The notes beneath the pieces are model-generated. The model was given only the letters and a program-made list of their open reading frames with translations. It was not told the origin of the DNA and searched no databases. From Tropicibacter oceani (GTDB lineage: Bacteria; Pseudomonadota; Alphaproteobacteria; Rhodobacterales; Rhodobacteraceae): DNA of 64,000 bases. Position 1 is the stretch's first letter. Every line of letters begins with the position of its first letter. The position numbers and the translations under genes were made by a program. Shown piece by piece: positions 46,065 through 53,817 of this stretch. The stretch spans positions 930,001-994,000 of the forward strand of contig NZ_CP124616.1 in assembly GCF_029958925.1 (NCBI RefSeq), in the 5' to 3' direction.

Positions 46065-46872
46065 GGTCTTTGCCCCCGCAAAGATCAACCTGACCCTGCA
46101 TGTGACCGGCCTGCGGTCGGACGGGTATCACCTGCTCGACTCGCTGGTTGGATTTGCCGATGTCGGGGATCGGGTGATCCTGGAACCCGCGTCCAAGCTG
46201 TCGCTGCGTGTGACAGGCCCGATGGCCGAGGGGGTGCCAGAGGACGCGCGCAACCTGTGCTGGCGCGCGGCGCAGGCCTTTGGCGCGACTGTTGCGATCA
46301 CGCTTGAAAAACATCTGCCGGCAGCGGCGGGGATCGGCGGTGGGTCGTCGGATGCGGCTGCTGTGCTGCGTGGCCTGCAACAGATGTATGATGCCCCCGT
46401 GCCCTTCGACCCCATGGACTTGGGCGCGGATCTGCCCGTTTGCATGCTTGCCCGGGCGGCAAGAATGTCGGGCGTGGGCGAGCAGGTGGCGCCAGCGGAT
46501 CTGCCACCGCTGCACGCGGTTCTGGCCAATCCGCGGGTCGCGGTTCCTACCTCGGCGGTTTTCAAGGCTTTGCCCGGGAAGAACAATCCGCCAATGGCGG
46601 CCTTGCCTGCCTTTTCCAGCGCCCGCGACAGTCTTCGCTGGCTGCAGGATCAACGCAACGACCTGGAGGCACCGGCGATCAGCTTGCAGCCCGTCATAGA
46701 AGAGCTGCTGAAACAGCTGTCTTTTCTGGAGGGGCAATGGCTGACGCGCATGTCCGGGTCCGGCGCCACCTGTTTTGCCCTGTTCGAAACGGCCGGGCAG
46801 GCCGAACTGGGGGCCAGGGACCTGCGCGCCAACAACCCGGATTGGTGGATCGAGCACTGTGAATTGACCTGA
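46048..46872 (+). CDS. ispE: 4-diphosphocytidyl-2-C-methyl-D-erythritol kinase
   Basis: 274-residue GHMP kinase of the MEP isoprenoid pathway. FAPAKINLTLHVTGLRSDGYH at the start and the nucleotide-binding PAAAGIGGGSSDAA at residues 91-104 are diagnostic. ATG 46048 lies inside the 3' end of the TPR gene (17-bp overlap). Faces the polyprenyl synthase gene, which uses the isoprenoid units made by this pathway. Confidence 0.95.
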   Translation: MKTPIEVFAPAKINLTLHVTGLRSDGYHLLDSLVGFADVGDRVILEPASKLSLRVTGPMAEGVPEDARNLCWRAAQAFGATVAITLEKHLPAAAGIGGGSSDAAAVLRGLQQMYDAPVPFDPMDLGADLPVCMLARAARMSGVGEQVAPADLPPLHAVLANPRVAVPTSAVFKALPGKNNPPMAALPAFSSARDSLRWLQDQRNDLEAPAISLQPVIEELLKQLSFLEGQWLTRMSGSGATCFALFETAGQAELGARDLRANNPDWWIEHCELT

Positions 46873-46898
46873 GCCGCCATGCGGCGCAGCGCGAGGGG

Positions 46899-47897
46899 TC
46901 AGTTGACCCGCGCCACCACGTAATCATTGAGGTCGATCAGAAGATCGCGCATTTCGCTTTGCGGCAGGGACTGCATCGCGGTTTTGGCCTTGGCTGCCCA
47001 GGACAGTGCTTCTTGCCGGGTGGCCTCCAAGGCGCCGTGGGTGTTCAGCAATTCCAGCGCGCGCTCCAGGTCGCCGTCGCGCTGGTCGCCCTTTTCGATC
47101 ACGCGTTTCCAAAAGGCACGCTCTTCGTCGTTCGCGGCGGCATAGGCCTTGATCAGCGGCAGCGTCAGCTTGCGTTCGCGGAAATCGTCACCGATGTTCT
47201 TGCCCGTGGCGTCGCCGCCCCAGTAATCCAGCAGATCGTCGACAATCTGAAAGGCAATGCCAAGGGCGTCGCCATAGTCGAACAGCGCCTTGATCTCGGG
47301 CTCGGGACGGTCGGCGATCACGCCGCCCACCTCGGTCGCGGCGGAAAACAGCGCGGCGGTCTTGCCGCGCACGACCTGCAGATAGATCGCCTCGGTCGTG
47401 GTCAGATCCTGCGCGGCGGTCAGTTGCAGCACTTCACCCTCGGCGATGGTGGCGGCGGCGTTGGACAGGATGCGCAGAACCCGAAGGTTGCCGGTTTCCG
47501 TCATCAACTGAAAGGACCGCGCGAACAGGTAGTCGCCGACCAGCACGCTGGATTTGTTATCCCACAGCAGGTTCGCGGTGGGGCGCCCGCGGCGTTTCGC
47601 GCTTTCGTCGACCACATCGTCATGCAGCAGCGTCGCGGTGTGGATGAATTCGACCGTGGCGGCCAGGTGGATGTGATAGGGGCCCGCATAGCCGCACATC
47701 TTTGCCGCCGCCAGGGTCAGCATCGGGCGCAGGCGCTTGCCGCCCGCTTCGACCAGATGGGCGGTGACTTCGGGGATGCGCGGCGCATGGTCTGACGCCA
47801 TCCGGTCGCGGATCAGGGCGTTTACATCGGCCAACTCGTCCTTGAGCAGGTCAGCCAACCGTTCATGCGGCTTGGTCACGGAGTTCATCACGTTCAT
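46899..47897 (-). CDS. Polyprenyl (octaprenyl/decaprenyl) diphosphate synthase
   Basis: 332 residues from ATG 47897, preceded by GGGAG. Condenses FPP with IPP units to the long chain of ubiquinone. The first aspartate-rich motif is LHDDVVDES at residues 91-99; the second is QIVDDLLDYWGG. GKRLRPMLTLAAAKMCG and ERKLTLPLIKAYA are also typical. Alphaproteobacteria use UQ-10, so decaprenyl is the likely product. Convergent with ispE. Confidence 0.93.
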   Translation of the reverse strand: MNVMNSVTKPHERLADLLKDELADVNALIRDRMASDHAPRIPEVTAHLVEAGGKRLRPMLTLAAAKMCGYAGPYHIHLAATVEFIHTATLLHDDVVDESAKRRGRPTANLLWDNKSSVLVGDYLFARSFQLMTETGNLRVLRILSNAAATIAEGEVLQLTAAQDLTTTEAIYLQVVRGKTAALFSAATEVGGVIADRPEPEIKALFDYGDALGIAFQIVDDLLDYWGGDATGKNIGDDFRERKLTLPLIKAYAAANDEERAFWKRVIEKGDQRDGDLERALELLNTHGALEATRQEALSWAAKAKTAMQSLPQSEMRDLLIDLNDYVVARVN

Positions 47898-47951
47898 CAC
47901 ACTCCCGTGCAAGGCTCGACATTCCGGCAGCCTTGTCCTTAAATCCCCAAC

Positions 47952-48167
47952 ATGGAAGAGCTTTTGCGCACAACTGACATCACACTGATCCCGCTGGCGA
48001 AAACCCTTCTGGACGCTGAGGGTATAGCCAGCTTTGAATTGGACGTAAACATGAGCGTCCTCGAAGGGTCCATCGGCATATTGCCACGGCGGCTGATGGT
48101 GCGCACGGGCGACTTGGACCAGGCCCGGCGGGTCCTGCGCGAGAACGGGGTCAAGTTTGAGGGCTGA
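47952..48167 (+). CDS. DUF2007 domain-containing protein
   Basis: 71 residues. MEELLRTTDITLIPLAKTLLDAEGIASFELD and GILPRRLMVRTGDLDQARRVL fit the small DUF2007 family, often called putative signal-transducing protein. The function is not known. Divergent from the polyprenyl synthase; overlaps the methyltransferase start by 11 bp. Confidence 0.8.
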   Translation: MEELLRTTDITLIPLAKTLLDAEGIASFELDVNMSVLEGSIGILPRRLMVRTGDLDQARRVLRENGVKFEG

Positions 48168-48927
48168 CCCCTTTGAACCGGCGGCGCTGGTCTGCGACGA
48201 TTTTCTGGGTGGCCAGGTAAGGCTTTGGCAGCCAAGGGACGGCTATCGCGCCGGTGTCGACCCGGTTTTGCTGGCCGCGTCCATTCCCGCAAGGCCCGGC
48301 CAGTCGGTGCTGGAACTGGGCTGCGGCGCGGGGCCGGCGCTGTGTTGCCTGGGGGCGCGTGTGCCGGGGTTGGCGCTGGCGGGGTTGGAGTTGCAGGCCG
48401 GCTATGCCGATCTTGCCCGGCGGAACCTGCGCGAAAACGGTCACGATGCGGTGATCTGGGACGGCGACCTGGCCGATCCCCCGGCGCAGATGCGGCAGCG
48501 CAGCTTTGATCACGTCATGGCGAATCCCCCCTATTTCGAGGCCGAGCGGCGGCGCGGTGCCGATGACAGCGGGCGCGAAATGGCGCTGGCCGGGCCAACC
48601 CCGATGGAGGCCTGGGTCCAGACCGCCGCGCGCCGGTTGGCACCGCGCGGCACCGCCAGTTTCATCCAGCGCGCGGAACGCCTGCCCGAACTGTTGGCGG
48701 CCATGCGCCAGCATCTTGGATCAATCGAACTGTTGCCGCTTTTGCCGCGCGAAGGGCGCGCGCCGCGGCTGGTTCTGCTGCGCGGCCGCAAGGGCGGGCG
48801 AGCGGATTTCCGCTTTCATTCCGGCCTGGTTCTGCACCGCGGCACGCACCACGAAGGTGACTGGGACAGCTATACTGAAACCGTGGCCGGAATTCTAAGG
48901 CATGGCACGGCTTTAACCTTCGGTTAA
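48157..48927 (+). CDS. TrmN6-like tRNA (adenine-N6) methyltransferase
   Basis: 256 residues from a TTG at 48157 inside the DUF2007 gene. SAM-dependent methyltransferase with VLELGCGAGPALCCLGAR (motif I, about residues 50-67) and the catalytic NPPY motif in HVMANPPYFEAERRR (about 119-133). Its size and DGYRAGVDPVLLAASIP fit the tRNA1(Val) A37 methyltransferase family. Other members modify different targets, so the substrate is likely but unproven. Confidence 0.85.
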   Translation: MRADPFEPAALVCDDFLGGQVRLWQPRDGYRAGVDPVLLAASIPARPGQSVLELGCGAGPALCCLGARVPGLALAGLELQAGYADLARRNLRENGHDAVIWDGDLADPPAQMRQRSFDHVMANPPYFEAERRRGADDSGREMALAGPTPMEAWVQTAARRLAPRGTASFIQRAERLPELLAAMRQHLGSIELLPLLPREGRAPRLVLLRGRKGGRADFRFHSGLVLHRGTHHEGDWDSYTETVAGILRHGTALTFG

Positions 48928-48990
48928 ACCTTTTGCCCTCCACTCGGGCAGCGTCATGAATCTTACATATTATGATGCAGTTGCGGCGTG

Positions 48991-49005
48991 ACTTGCGAAG
49001 CAAGT
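48991..49005. promoter_or_regulatory. Inverted repeat ACTTGC-GAA-GCAAGT upstream of ydcH-like gene
   Basis: Six-base perfect arms with a three-base loop, flanked at greater distance by a TGCAG/CTGCA pair. It is 39 bp before the start codon, so it may be a leader hairpin or an operator. Confidence 0.45.
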
Positions 49006-49044
49006 TGTGCTGCACTGAAAGTCTGAGCAACATAGGAGGATGCC

Positions 49045-49221
49045 ATGAGCTTGAGTTCGCACCTGCAGGAACTGAAAAAGAAGCATCAATCGCTGTCCGA
49101 TGCCGTGGAAAAGGCGCAGGCCTCGCCCGGTATCGATGACCTGCGCGTCGCCGAACTGAAAAAGCAAAAGCTGCGTCTCAAGGAAGAGATTTCGAAAATC
49201 GAAGCGCAGCCCGCTCATTAA
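49045..49221 (+). CDS. YdcH family (DUF465) small helical protein
   Basis: 58 residues read directly from the sequence: it starts MSLSSHLQELKKKHQSLSDA and ends SKIEAQPAH. It is helical and charged, with the KKHQSLSDAVEKA and ELKKQKLRLKEEISKI segments of the DUF465 family. AGGAGGA upstream is a strong ribosome-binding site. Role unknown. A terminator follows. Confidence 0.85.
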   Translation: MSLSSHLQELKKKHQSLSDAVEKAQASPGIDDLRVAELKKQKLRLKEEISKIEAQPAH

Positions 49222-49255
49222 GAATTTCGGTGACCCCTTTGGGGGACGCCACTTG

Positions 49256-49284
49256 GGCCTGCCCGTCATGGGCAGGCCTTTCAT
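49256..49284 (+). terminator. Terminator after ydcH-like gene
   Basis: Nine-base stem GGCCTGCCC (49256-49264) with GGGCAGGCC (49270-49278), loop GTCAT, then TTTCAT. It ends within the last bases of the convergent LysR gene and could serve both directions. Confidence 0.75.
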
Positions 49285-50219
49285 ATATCGGTGACATCGC
49301 GCAGCGTCTTGTCGCCAAGCCCATTGGGGAATTGCGCAACCTCGGCCCTGAGCCATTGCAAGAAGGCCGCGATTTGCGGGCGGGTTTCGGTGCCCGGTGC
49401 ACACAGGATGCGGAATCGCGCGGCACTGGTCAGGGCCAGCGGGAAGGGGGCGACCAGCCGGCCGGTCGCCAAATATTGCACCGCCAGCGAGGATCGCGCC
49501 AGAACCACGCCGCCACCGGCCAGCGCTGCGTCCAACGCGTGATCCGCCTGGGAAAACCGCGCCACCGAAACGGGTTTGTGGTCGATGCCGCAGGCCTTGA
49601 ACCACAGTTCCCAATCCGGGCGCGGCACCATGAAATCCAGCGATTCGTCGTGCAGCAGCGGCGCGGTGGTCAGGCTGTCGGGCGATGAAAAGCGCGCCCT
49701 CAGATCCGGGTGCATCAAGGGCATCACCGCTTCGTCGATCAAATGTTCGCTATAAAGATCCACGTCGGGGCCAAATCCATAGCGGATTGCCACGTCGATT
49801 CCATCGCGGTCGAAATCCAGTTGCCGCAGGGTGGCGGCAAAGCGCAGCTCGATTTCAGGATGTTCGGTCGCAAATCCGAACAGGCGCGGTGCAAGCCATT
49901 TGGCCGTAAAGGCGGGGCCGGCGGTGACGGACAGGGTGCGGGTATCCTGCAACCGTTTGGCCGCGCTCCAGGCGGCGTTCAGCCGGTCGAAGCCTTCGCG
50001 GGTTCCGGGGGCAAGGCTGCGCCCGGCATCCGTCAGTTCAATCGCGCGGTTGAGCCGGCGAAAGACAGGCTGGCCCAGATGCTCCTCAAGGCTTTTGATC
50101 TGAAAGGACAGGGCGGCGGGGGTGACGTGCAATTCCTCAGCCGCCTTGGCAAAGGACATGTGGCGAACGGCGGCCTCGAAGGCGCGCAGGGCGGTCAAGG
50201 GGGGAAGTCTGTCGGACAT
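49281..50219 (-). CDS. LysR family regulator, GcvA-like
   Basis: 312 residues. The N-terminal helix-turn-helix is seen in LTALRAFEAAVRHMSFAKAAEELHVTPAALSFQIKSLEEHLGQPVFRRLNRAIELTDAGR (about 8-70), which is very close to the GcvA group. The C-terminal effector domain follows with LRFAATLRQLDFDRDGIDVAIRYG. GcvA proteins control glycine cleavage or beta-lactamase genes in other bacteria; the target here is unknown. Divergent from a 37-residue reading frame. Confidence 0.92.
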   Translation of the reverse strand: MSDRLPPLTALRAFEAAVRHMSFAKAAEELHVTPAALSFQIKSLEEHLGQPVFRRLNRAIELTDAGRSLAPGTREGFDRLNAAWSAAKRLQDTRTLSVTAGPAFTAKWLAPRLFGFATEHPEIELRFAATLRQLDFDRDGIDVAIRYGFGPDVDLYSEHLIDEAVMPLMHPDLRARFSSPDSLTTAPLLHDESLDFMVPRPDWELWFKACGIDHKPVSVARFSQADHALDAALAGGGVVLARSSLAVQYLATGRLVAPFPLALTSAARFRILCAPGTETRPQIAAFLQWLRAEVAQFPNGLGDKTLRDVTDI

Positions 50220-50326
50220 ATTCAGACAAGTATCACTTGACCGAAGGTCTGCAAAGTCTCGTTTGTCGCTTTTGTAGTGGGGCTTTAGGTCTGGGTCATC
50301 AAGAAAATCAGTTCTGAGGGTCCACC

Positions 50327-50440
50327 ATGTTCGAAGCTGCCCAAGACCGCCAACACCGTGATGCCTTTCGGGCCGCCCACGCGGCGCGCGGCCGTGCTTT
50401 CGCCGATTTCATCCAGGCATTCTTTCCGCGCCGCCCCTGA
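50327..50440 (+). CDS. Small putative protein next to GcvA-like gene
   Basis: 37 residues, read directly: starts MFEAAQDRQHRDAFRAAHAA and ends ADFIQAFFPRRP. The composition (Ala, Arg, Phe) suggests an amphipathic helix. GAGGG lies seven bases before the ATG. Length, start signals and a promoter-sized gap after the divergent LysR gene make it plausible, but without homologues it is only a candidate. Confidence 0.45.
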   Translation: MFEAAQDRQHRDAFRAAHAARGRAFADFIQAFFPRRP

Positions 50441-50540
50441 CCGCAGGTCCCCCCGCCGGTCTGGCCGGAAGCAAGGCCCACCCCCGAACCCCTTGCACTG
50501 GTCAAGCGCATCGGGGCTGCGGGGGCGGCGCTGTGCGGGG

Positions 50541-51473
50541 TCAGTCGGTGATCGGTTCCAGCAACTGTTCCAGTTTGGCCCGCAGGTGTTCGTGCTGGCT
50601 GGGCAGTTTCAGGGCCTCGCCCAAATGGGCGGTGTCCTCGTCACGGTCAAAGCCGGGCTCGTTCGTGGCGACCTCGAACAGCACACCGCCGGGCGTGCGG
50701 AAATAGATCGCCCAGAAATAATCGCGGTCGATGACTGGCGTTACCTGGTACCCGGTGTCCAACAGCGCCTTGCGCACCTCTAGCTGCTTGTCCCGGTTGT
50801 CGACGGAAAAGGCGATGTGGTGGACGCTGCCCGCCCCCTGATCGGCGCGCGGGGCCTCGGTCCGGGTGATGTCGATGATATTGGCGGCGTTGCCGCCGGG
50901 CACATGAAACCGCGTGGTGCCGCCCTGCGTGTCGCCCTGTTCATAGCCCATGAAGCGCAGCAATTCGGCGCTGGCGTCGGCGTCACGCGGGGTCAGGCGC
51001 ATGTCGGCGGAATGAAACCCGCGGAGTGCCACGTCTTGCGGAACATCGTCGGTTGCCCAAGGGGTGCGGCTGTCCTCACCCTCGATCAGGGCAAAGCCGT
51101 CGCCGTCCGGGCCGCGAAACATCAGCCGGTTTTCACCCAGACGAGTCGCGCTTTCCAACCCGCCAACGCCGTGATCCGCCAGCCGCTTTTCCCAAAAGGG
51201 CAGGGCGCCCCGGGGCACGGTAAAGGCGGTGGTGGCAACCTCGCCGGTGCCCGAACGGCCACGGCGCGCGTTGTGGAACGGGAAATAGGTCATGACCGTC
51301 CCGGGCGTGCCCAATTCGTCGCCGTAATACAGGTGATAGACGTCGGGCGCGTCAAAGTTCACGGTTTTCTTGACCCGTCGCAGGCCAAGCGCCTTGGTAA
51401 AGAAGGCATTGTTTTCCTGCGCGCCGCTGGCGATCGAGGTGACGTGGTGCAGGCCGTTGATCTGGTTCAGCAT
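50541..51473 (-). CDS. Ring-cleaving dioxygenase, VOC (glyoxalase) family
   Basis: 310 residues from ATG 51473 (MLNQINGLHHVTSIA). Two VOC modules: the first begins at GLHHVTSIASGAQENNAFFTKALGLRRVKKTVNFD, the second at GSVHHIAFSVDN. The metal ligands are probably a His in each HH motif and the Glu in VLFEVATNEPG. Similar to LinE/MhqO-type hydroquinone dioxygenases. A quinol substrate is likely but not fixed. Third in the minus-strand row after phbA and phbB, with its own upstream gap. Confidence 0.88.
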   Translation of the reverse strand: MLNQINGLHHVTSIASGAQENNAFFTKALGLRRVKKTVNFDAPDVYHLYYGDELGTPGTVMTYFPFHNARRGRSGTGEVATTAFTVPRGALPFWEKRLADHGVGGLESATRLGENRLMFRGPDGDGFALIEGEDSRTPWATDDVPQDVALRGFHSADMRLTPRDADASAELLRFMGYEQGDTQGGTTRFHVPGGNAANIIDITRTEAPRADQGAGSVHHIAFSVDNRDKQLEVRKALLDTGYQVTPVIDRDYFWAIYFRTPGGVLFEVATNEPGFDRDEDTAHLGEALKLPSQHEHLRAKLEQLLEPITD

Positions 51474-51560
51474 GGGGTGTCTCCTTTGCTTTGATCCTTG
51501 ATATAGTGCGCTTTGGTGCAAAGAAATCCCGGTTGTCGCGCGGGTTTGGTGCGCATTTGC

Positions 51561-51590
51561 ACAAAAAAGCGCCCCCGATTGGGGACGCTT
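51561..51590 (-). terminator. phbB terminator
   Basis: Stem AAGCG-CCCC with GGGG-A-CGCTT (51567-51590, one bulged base). On the minus strand it is followed by the complement of AAAAAA (51563-51568), a T-tract. 35 bp after the phbB stop. Confidence 0.65.
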
Positions 51591-51624
51591 GCAGGCCCTT
51601 CAGGGCCATGTCGCGAAAGCGATA

Positions 51625-52347
51625 TCAGACGAAGAATTGCGCGCCGTTGGCCGAGATCGTCGAGCCGTTGATGAAACCGGCATCGTCCGAAGCAAGGAAA
51701 GCCACGCAGCGTGCGATTTCCTCGGGCTCGCCCAGGCGGCCAGCGGGGATGCCTGCCACGATGGAATCGCGGACCTTTTCCGGGATCGCCATGACCATTT
51801 CGGTCGCGATGTAGCCGGGGCAGATGGCGTTGGCGGTGATGCCTGCGCGCGCGCCTTCCTGGGCCAGCGACTTGATGATGCCCAGATCGCCCGCCTTGGT
51901 CGCGGCATAGTTCACCTGCGCGAACTGGCCCTTTTGACCGTTGATCGAGGAAATCACGATGACGCGGCCGAACTTGCGTTCACGCATGCCGGGCCAAACC
52001 GGGTGCACGGTGTTGAAAACGCCGGTCAGGTTGGTGTCGATCACTTCTTTCCACTGCTCGGGGGTCATCTTGTGGAAGGGGGCGTCGCGGGTGATGCCGG
52101 CGTTGGCGACAACCACGTCGATCGGGCCCAGATCGGCCTCGACCTGGGCGATGCCGGCCTTGGACGAATCGTAGTCGGCCACGTTCCACTTGTAGGTTTT
52201 GATGCCGGTTTCGGCGGTGAACTTGGCCGCGGCCTCGTCATTGCCTGCATAGGTCGCTGCGACCTCATAGCCTTCGGCCTTCAGGCGTTTTGAAATGGCT
52301 TCGCCGATACCGCGGCTGCCGCCGGTGACTAGTGCAACTCGTGCCAT
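51625..52347 (-). CDS. phbB: Acetoacetyl-CoA reductase
   Basis: 240-residue short-chain dehydrogenase that reduces acetoacetyl-CoA to (R)-3-hydroxybutyryl-CoA with NADPH for polyhydroxybutyrate. The nucleotide motif VTGGSRGIGEAISKRL is at residues 7-22, NAGITRD near 88, and the catalytic YAATKAG near 151. ISSINGQKGQFAQVNYAATKAGDLGIIKSLAQEGA is characteristic of PhbB. Downstream of phbA, with its own upstream regulatory site, so it may have a separate promoter. Confidence 0.95.
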   Translation of the reverse strand: MARVALVTGGSRGIGEAISKRLKAEGYEVAATYAGNDEAAAKFTAETGIKTYKWNVADYDSSKAGIAQVEADLGPIDVVVANAGITRDAPFHKMTPEQWKEVIDTNLTGVFNTVHPVWPGMRERKFGRVIVISSINGQKGQFAQVNYAATKAGDLGIIKSLAQEGARAGITANAICPGYIATEMVMAIPEKVRDSIVAGIPAGRLGEPEEIARCVAFLASDDAGFINGSTISANGAQFFV

Positions 52348-52382
52348 GGGATGTCCTCCAGTTTATCAAATCTTAGGTAAGG

Positions 52383-52422
52383 TTATTATCTTGGGGGTAA
52401 TTGACGCGCAACATTATTGCGC
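52383..52422 (-). promoter_or_regulatory. Candidate phbB promoter and operator
   Basis: On the minus strand: TTGCGC (complement of 52406-52411), 17-bp spacer, TAATAA (complement of 52383-52388). The -35 box is one arm of a perfect repeat, GCGCAA at 52406-52411 and TTGCGC at 52417-52422 with five bases between. A regulator bound there would block the polymerase. PhaR-type regulators of polyhydroxybutyrate genes favour TGC-rich sites, which makes it a candidate. Confidence 0.5.
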
Positions 52423-52450
52423 TATCAGCCCGTCGATATTTTGTGGGCCA

Positions 52451-52480
52451 AGAAAAAGGGGCGCACAGCGGCGCCCCTTT
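52451..52480 (-). terminator. phbA terminator
   Basis: Ten-base perfect stem (52455-52464 with 52471-52480) around a six-base loop, with a T-tract on the minus strand from AAAAA at 52453-52457. It lies 22 bp after the phbA stop and separates phbA from phbB. Confidence 0.8.
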
Positions 52481-52501
52481 GCATGACCCGTGGGGCGCCG
52501 A

Positions 52502-53677
52502 TTACGGACGCTCCACGCACAGGGCTACGCCCATGCCGCCGCCGATGCACAGCGTGGCAAGGCCCTTCTTGGCGCCGCGGCGCTTCATTTCGAACAGCAG
52601 GGTGTTCAGGACGCGCGCGCCCGAGGCACCGATGGGGTGACCGATGGCGATGGCGCCGCCGTTGACGTTCACGATGGCCGGATCCCAGCCCATTTCCTTG
52701 TTCACGGCGCAGGCCTGCGCGGCAAAGGCTTCGTTCGCTTCGACCAGGTCCAGATCGCCAACCGACCAGCCGGCCTTGTCCAGTGCCTTGCGCGACGCAT
52801 AGATCGGGCCGACGCCCATGATCTTGGGGTCCAGACCGGCGGTGGCATAGGATGCGATGCGCGCCAGCGGCTCGATCCCGCGCTTTTCGGCGTTTTCGGC
52901 GGACATCAGCAGCACACCGGCCGCGCCGTCGTTCAGGCCCGAGGCGTTGGCCGCCGTGACCGAACCGTCCTTGGTGAAGGCGGGGCGCAGTTTCTGCATG
53001 GCTTCCATGGTGGCGCCGTGACGGATGTATTCATCCTTGTCGACCACGATGTCGCCTTTGCGGGTCTTGATGGTGTAGGCGATCACTTCGTCGTCGAACT
53101 TGCCGGCCTTCTGGGCGGCCTCGGCCTTGTTCTGGCTGGCGACGGCGAATTCATCCTGCATGTCGCGGGTGATCTGCCACTGGTCGGCCACGTTTTCGGC
53201 AGTCTGACCCATGTGGTAGCCGTTGAAGGCATCCCACAGGCCGTCGCGGATCATGGTGTCGATGTAAGACACATCGCCCATCTTGTGCCCGGCGCGCAGG
53301 TGTGCGGCGTGGGGCGACAGGGTCATGTTTTCCTGGCCACCGGCGCAGATGATGTCGGCATCGCCCAGCTGAATGTGCTGTGCGCCCAGGGCGACGGCAC
53401 GCAGGCCCGACCCGCAAACCTGGTTAAGGCTCCACGCGGCCGATTCGATCGGCAGACCGGCGTTGATGTGGGCCTGACGGGCGGGGTTCTGACCCTGCGC
53501 AGCGGTCAGCACCTGGCCAAGGATGGTTTCCGAAACCTCGGATTTGTCGATGCCGGCGCGGGCAACCAGTGCTTCGAGCACGGCAGCGCCAAGATCATGA
53601 GCGGGGGTATTGGCAAACGAGCCACCGAAACTACCGACGGCCGTACGGGCGGCGCTAGCGATTACGACATTGGTCAT
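52502..53677 (-). CDS. phbA: Acetyl-CoA acetyltransferase (beta-ketothiolase)
   Basis: 391 residues; ATG 53677 with GGAGGAAA upstream. Condenses two acetyl-CoA to acetoacetyl-CoA. Active-site Cys88 is in [15 protein letters not shown], the His in [15 protein letters not shown], and the second Cys in [11 protein letters not shown]. Together with phbB this makes the monomer precursor of polyhydroxybutyrate; the polymerase gene phbC is not in the window. Confidence 0.96.
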   Translation of the reverse strand: MTNVVIASAARTAVGSFGGSFANTPAHDLGAAVLEALVARAGIDKSEVSETILGQVLTAAQGQNPARQAHINAGLPIESAAWSLNQVCGSGLRAVALGAQHIQLGDADIICAGGQENMTLSPHAAHLRAGHKMGDVSYIDTMIRDGLWDAFNGYHMGQTAENVADQWQITRDMQDEFAVASQNKAEAAQKAGKFDDEVIAYTIKTRKGDIVVDKDEYIRHGATMEAMQKLRPAFTKDGSVTAANASGLNDGAAGVLLMSAENAEKRGIEPLARIASYATAGLDPKIMGVGPIYASRKALDKAGWSVGDLDLVEANEAFAAQACAVNKEMGWDPAIVNVNGGAIAIGHPIGASGARVLNTLLFEMKRRGAKKGLATLCIGGGMGVALCVERP

Positions 53678-53699
53678 GTGATTTCCTCCAGCCAAGCGA

Positions 53700-53715
53700 G
53701 TATGCGAAGGCATAC
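53700..53715. promoter_or_regulatory. Inverted repeat GTATGC-GAAG-GCATAC upstream of phbA
   Basis: Six-base perfect arms, four-base spacer, 22 bp before the phbA start. Either part of the promoter or a 5'-end hairpin. Confidence 0.4.
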
Positions 53716-53817
53716 AGTGATTCCACAAGCGTGGGAACCTCAGCATTTTCGCGTTATGGGCGAGGAGTTATCGCATTCTGCGACGCAGCGTAAGCGGACG
53801 ATCTGTCTCAGGCCGGG

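Noticed and set aside
50308-50511. 67-codon minus-strand frame overlapping the 37-residue candidate
   Set aside because: No ribosome-binding site and unlikely composition; the plus-strand frame has better start signals.
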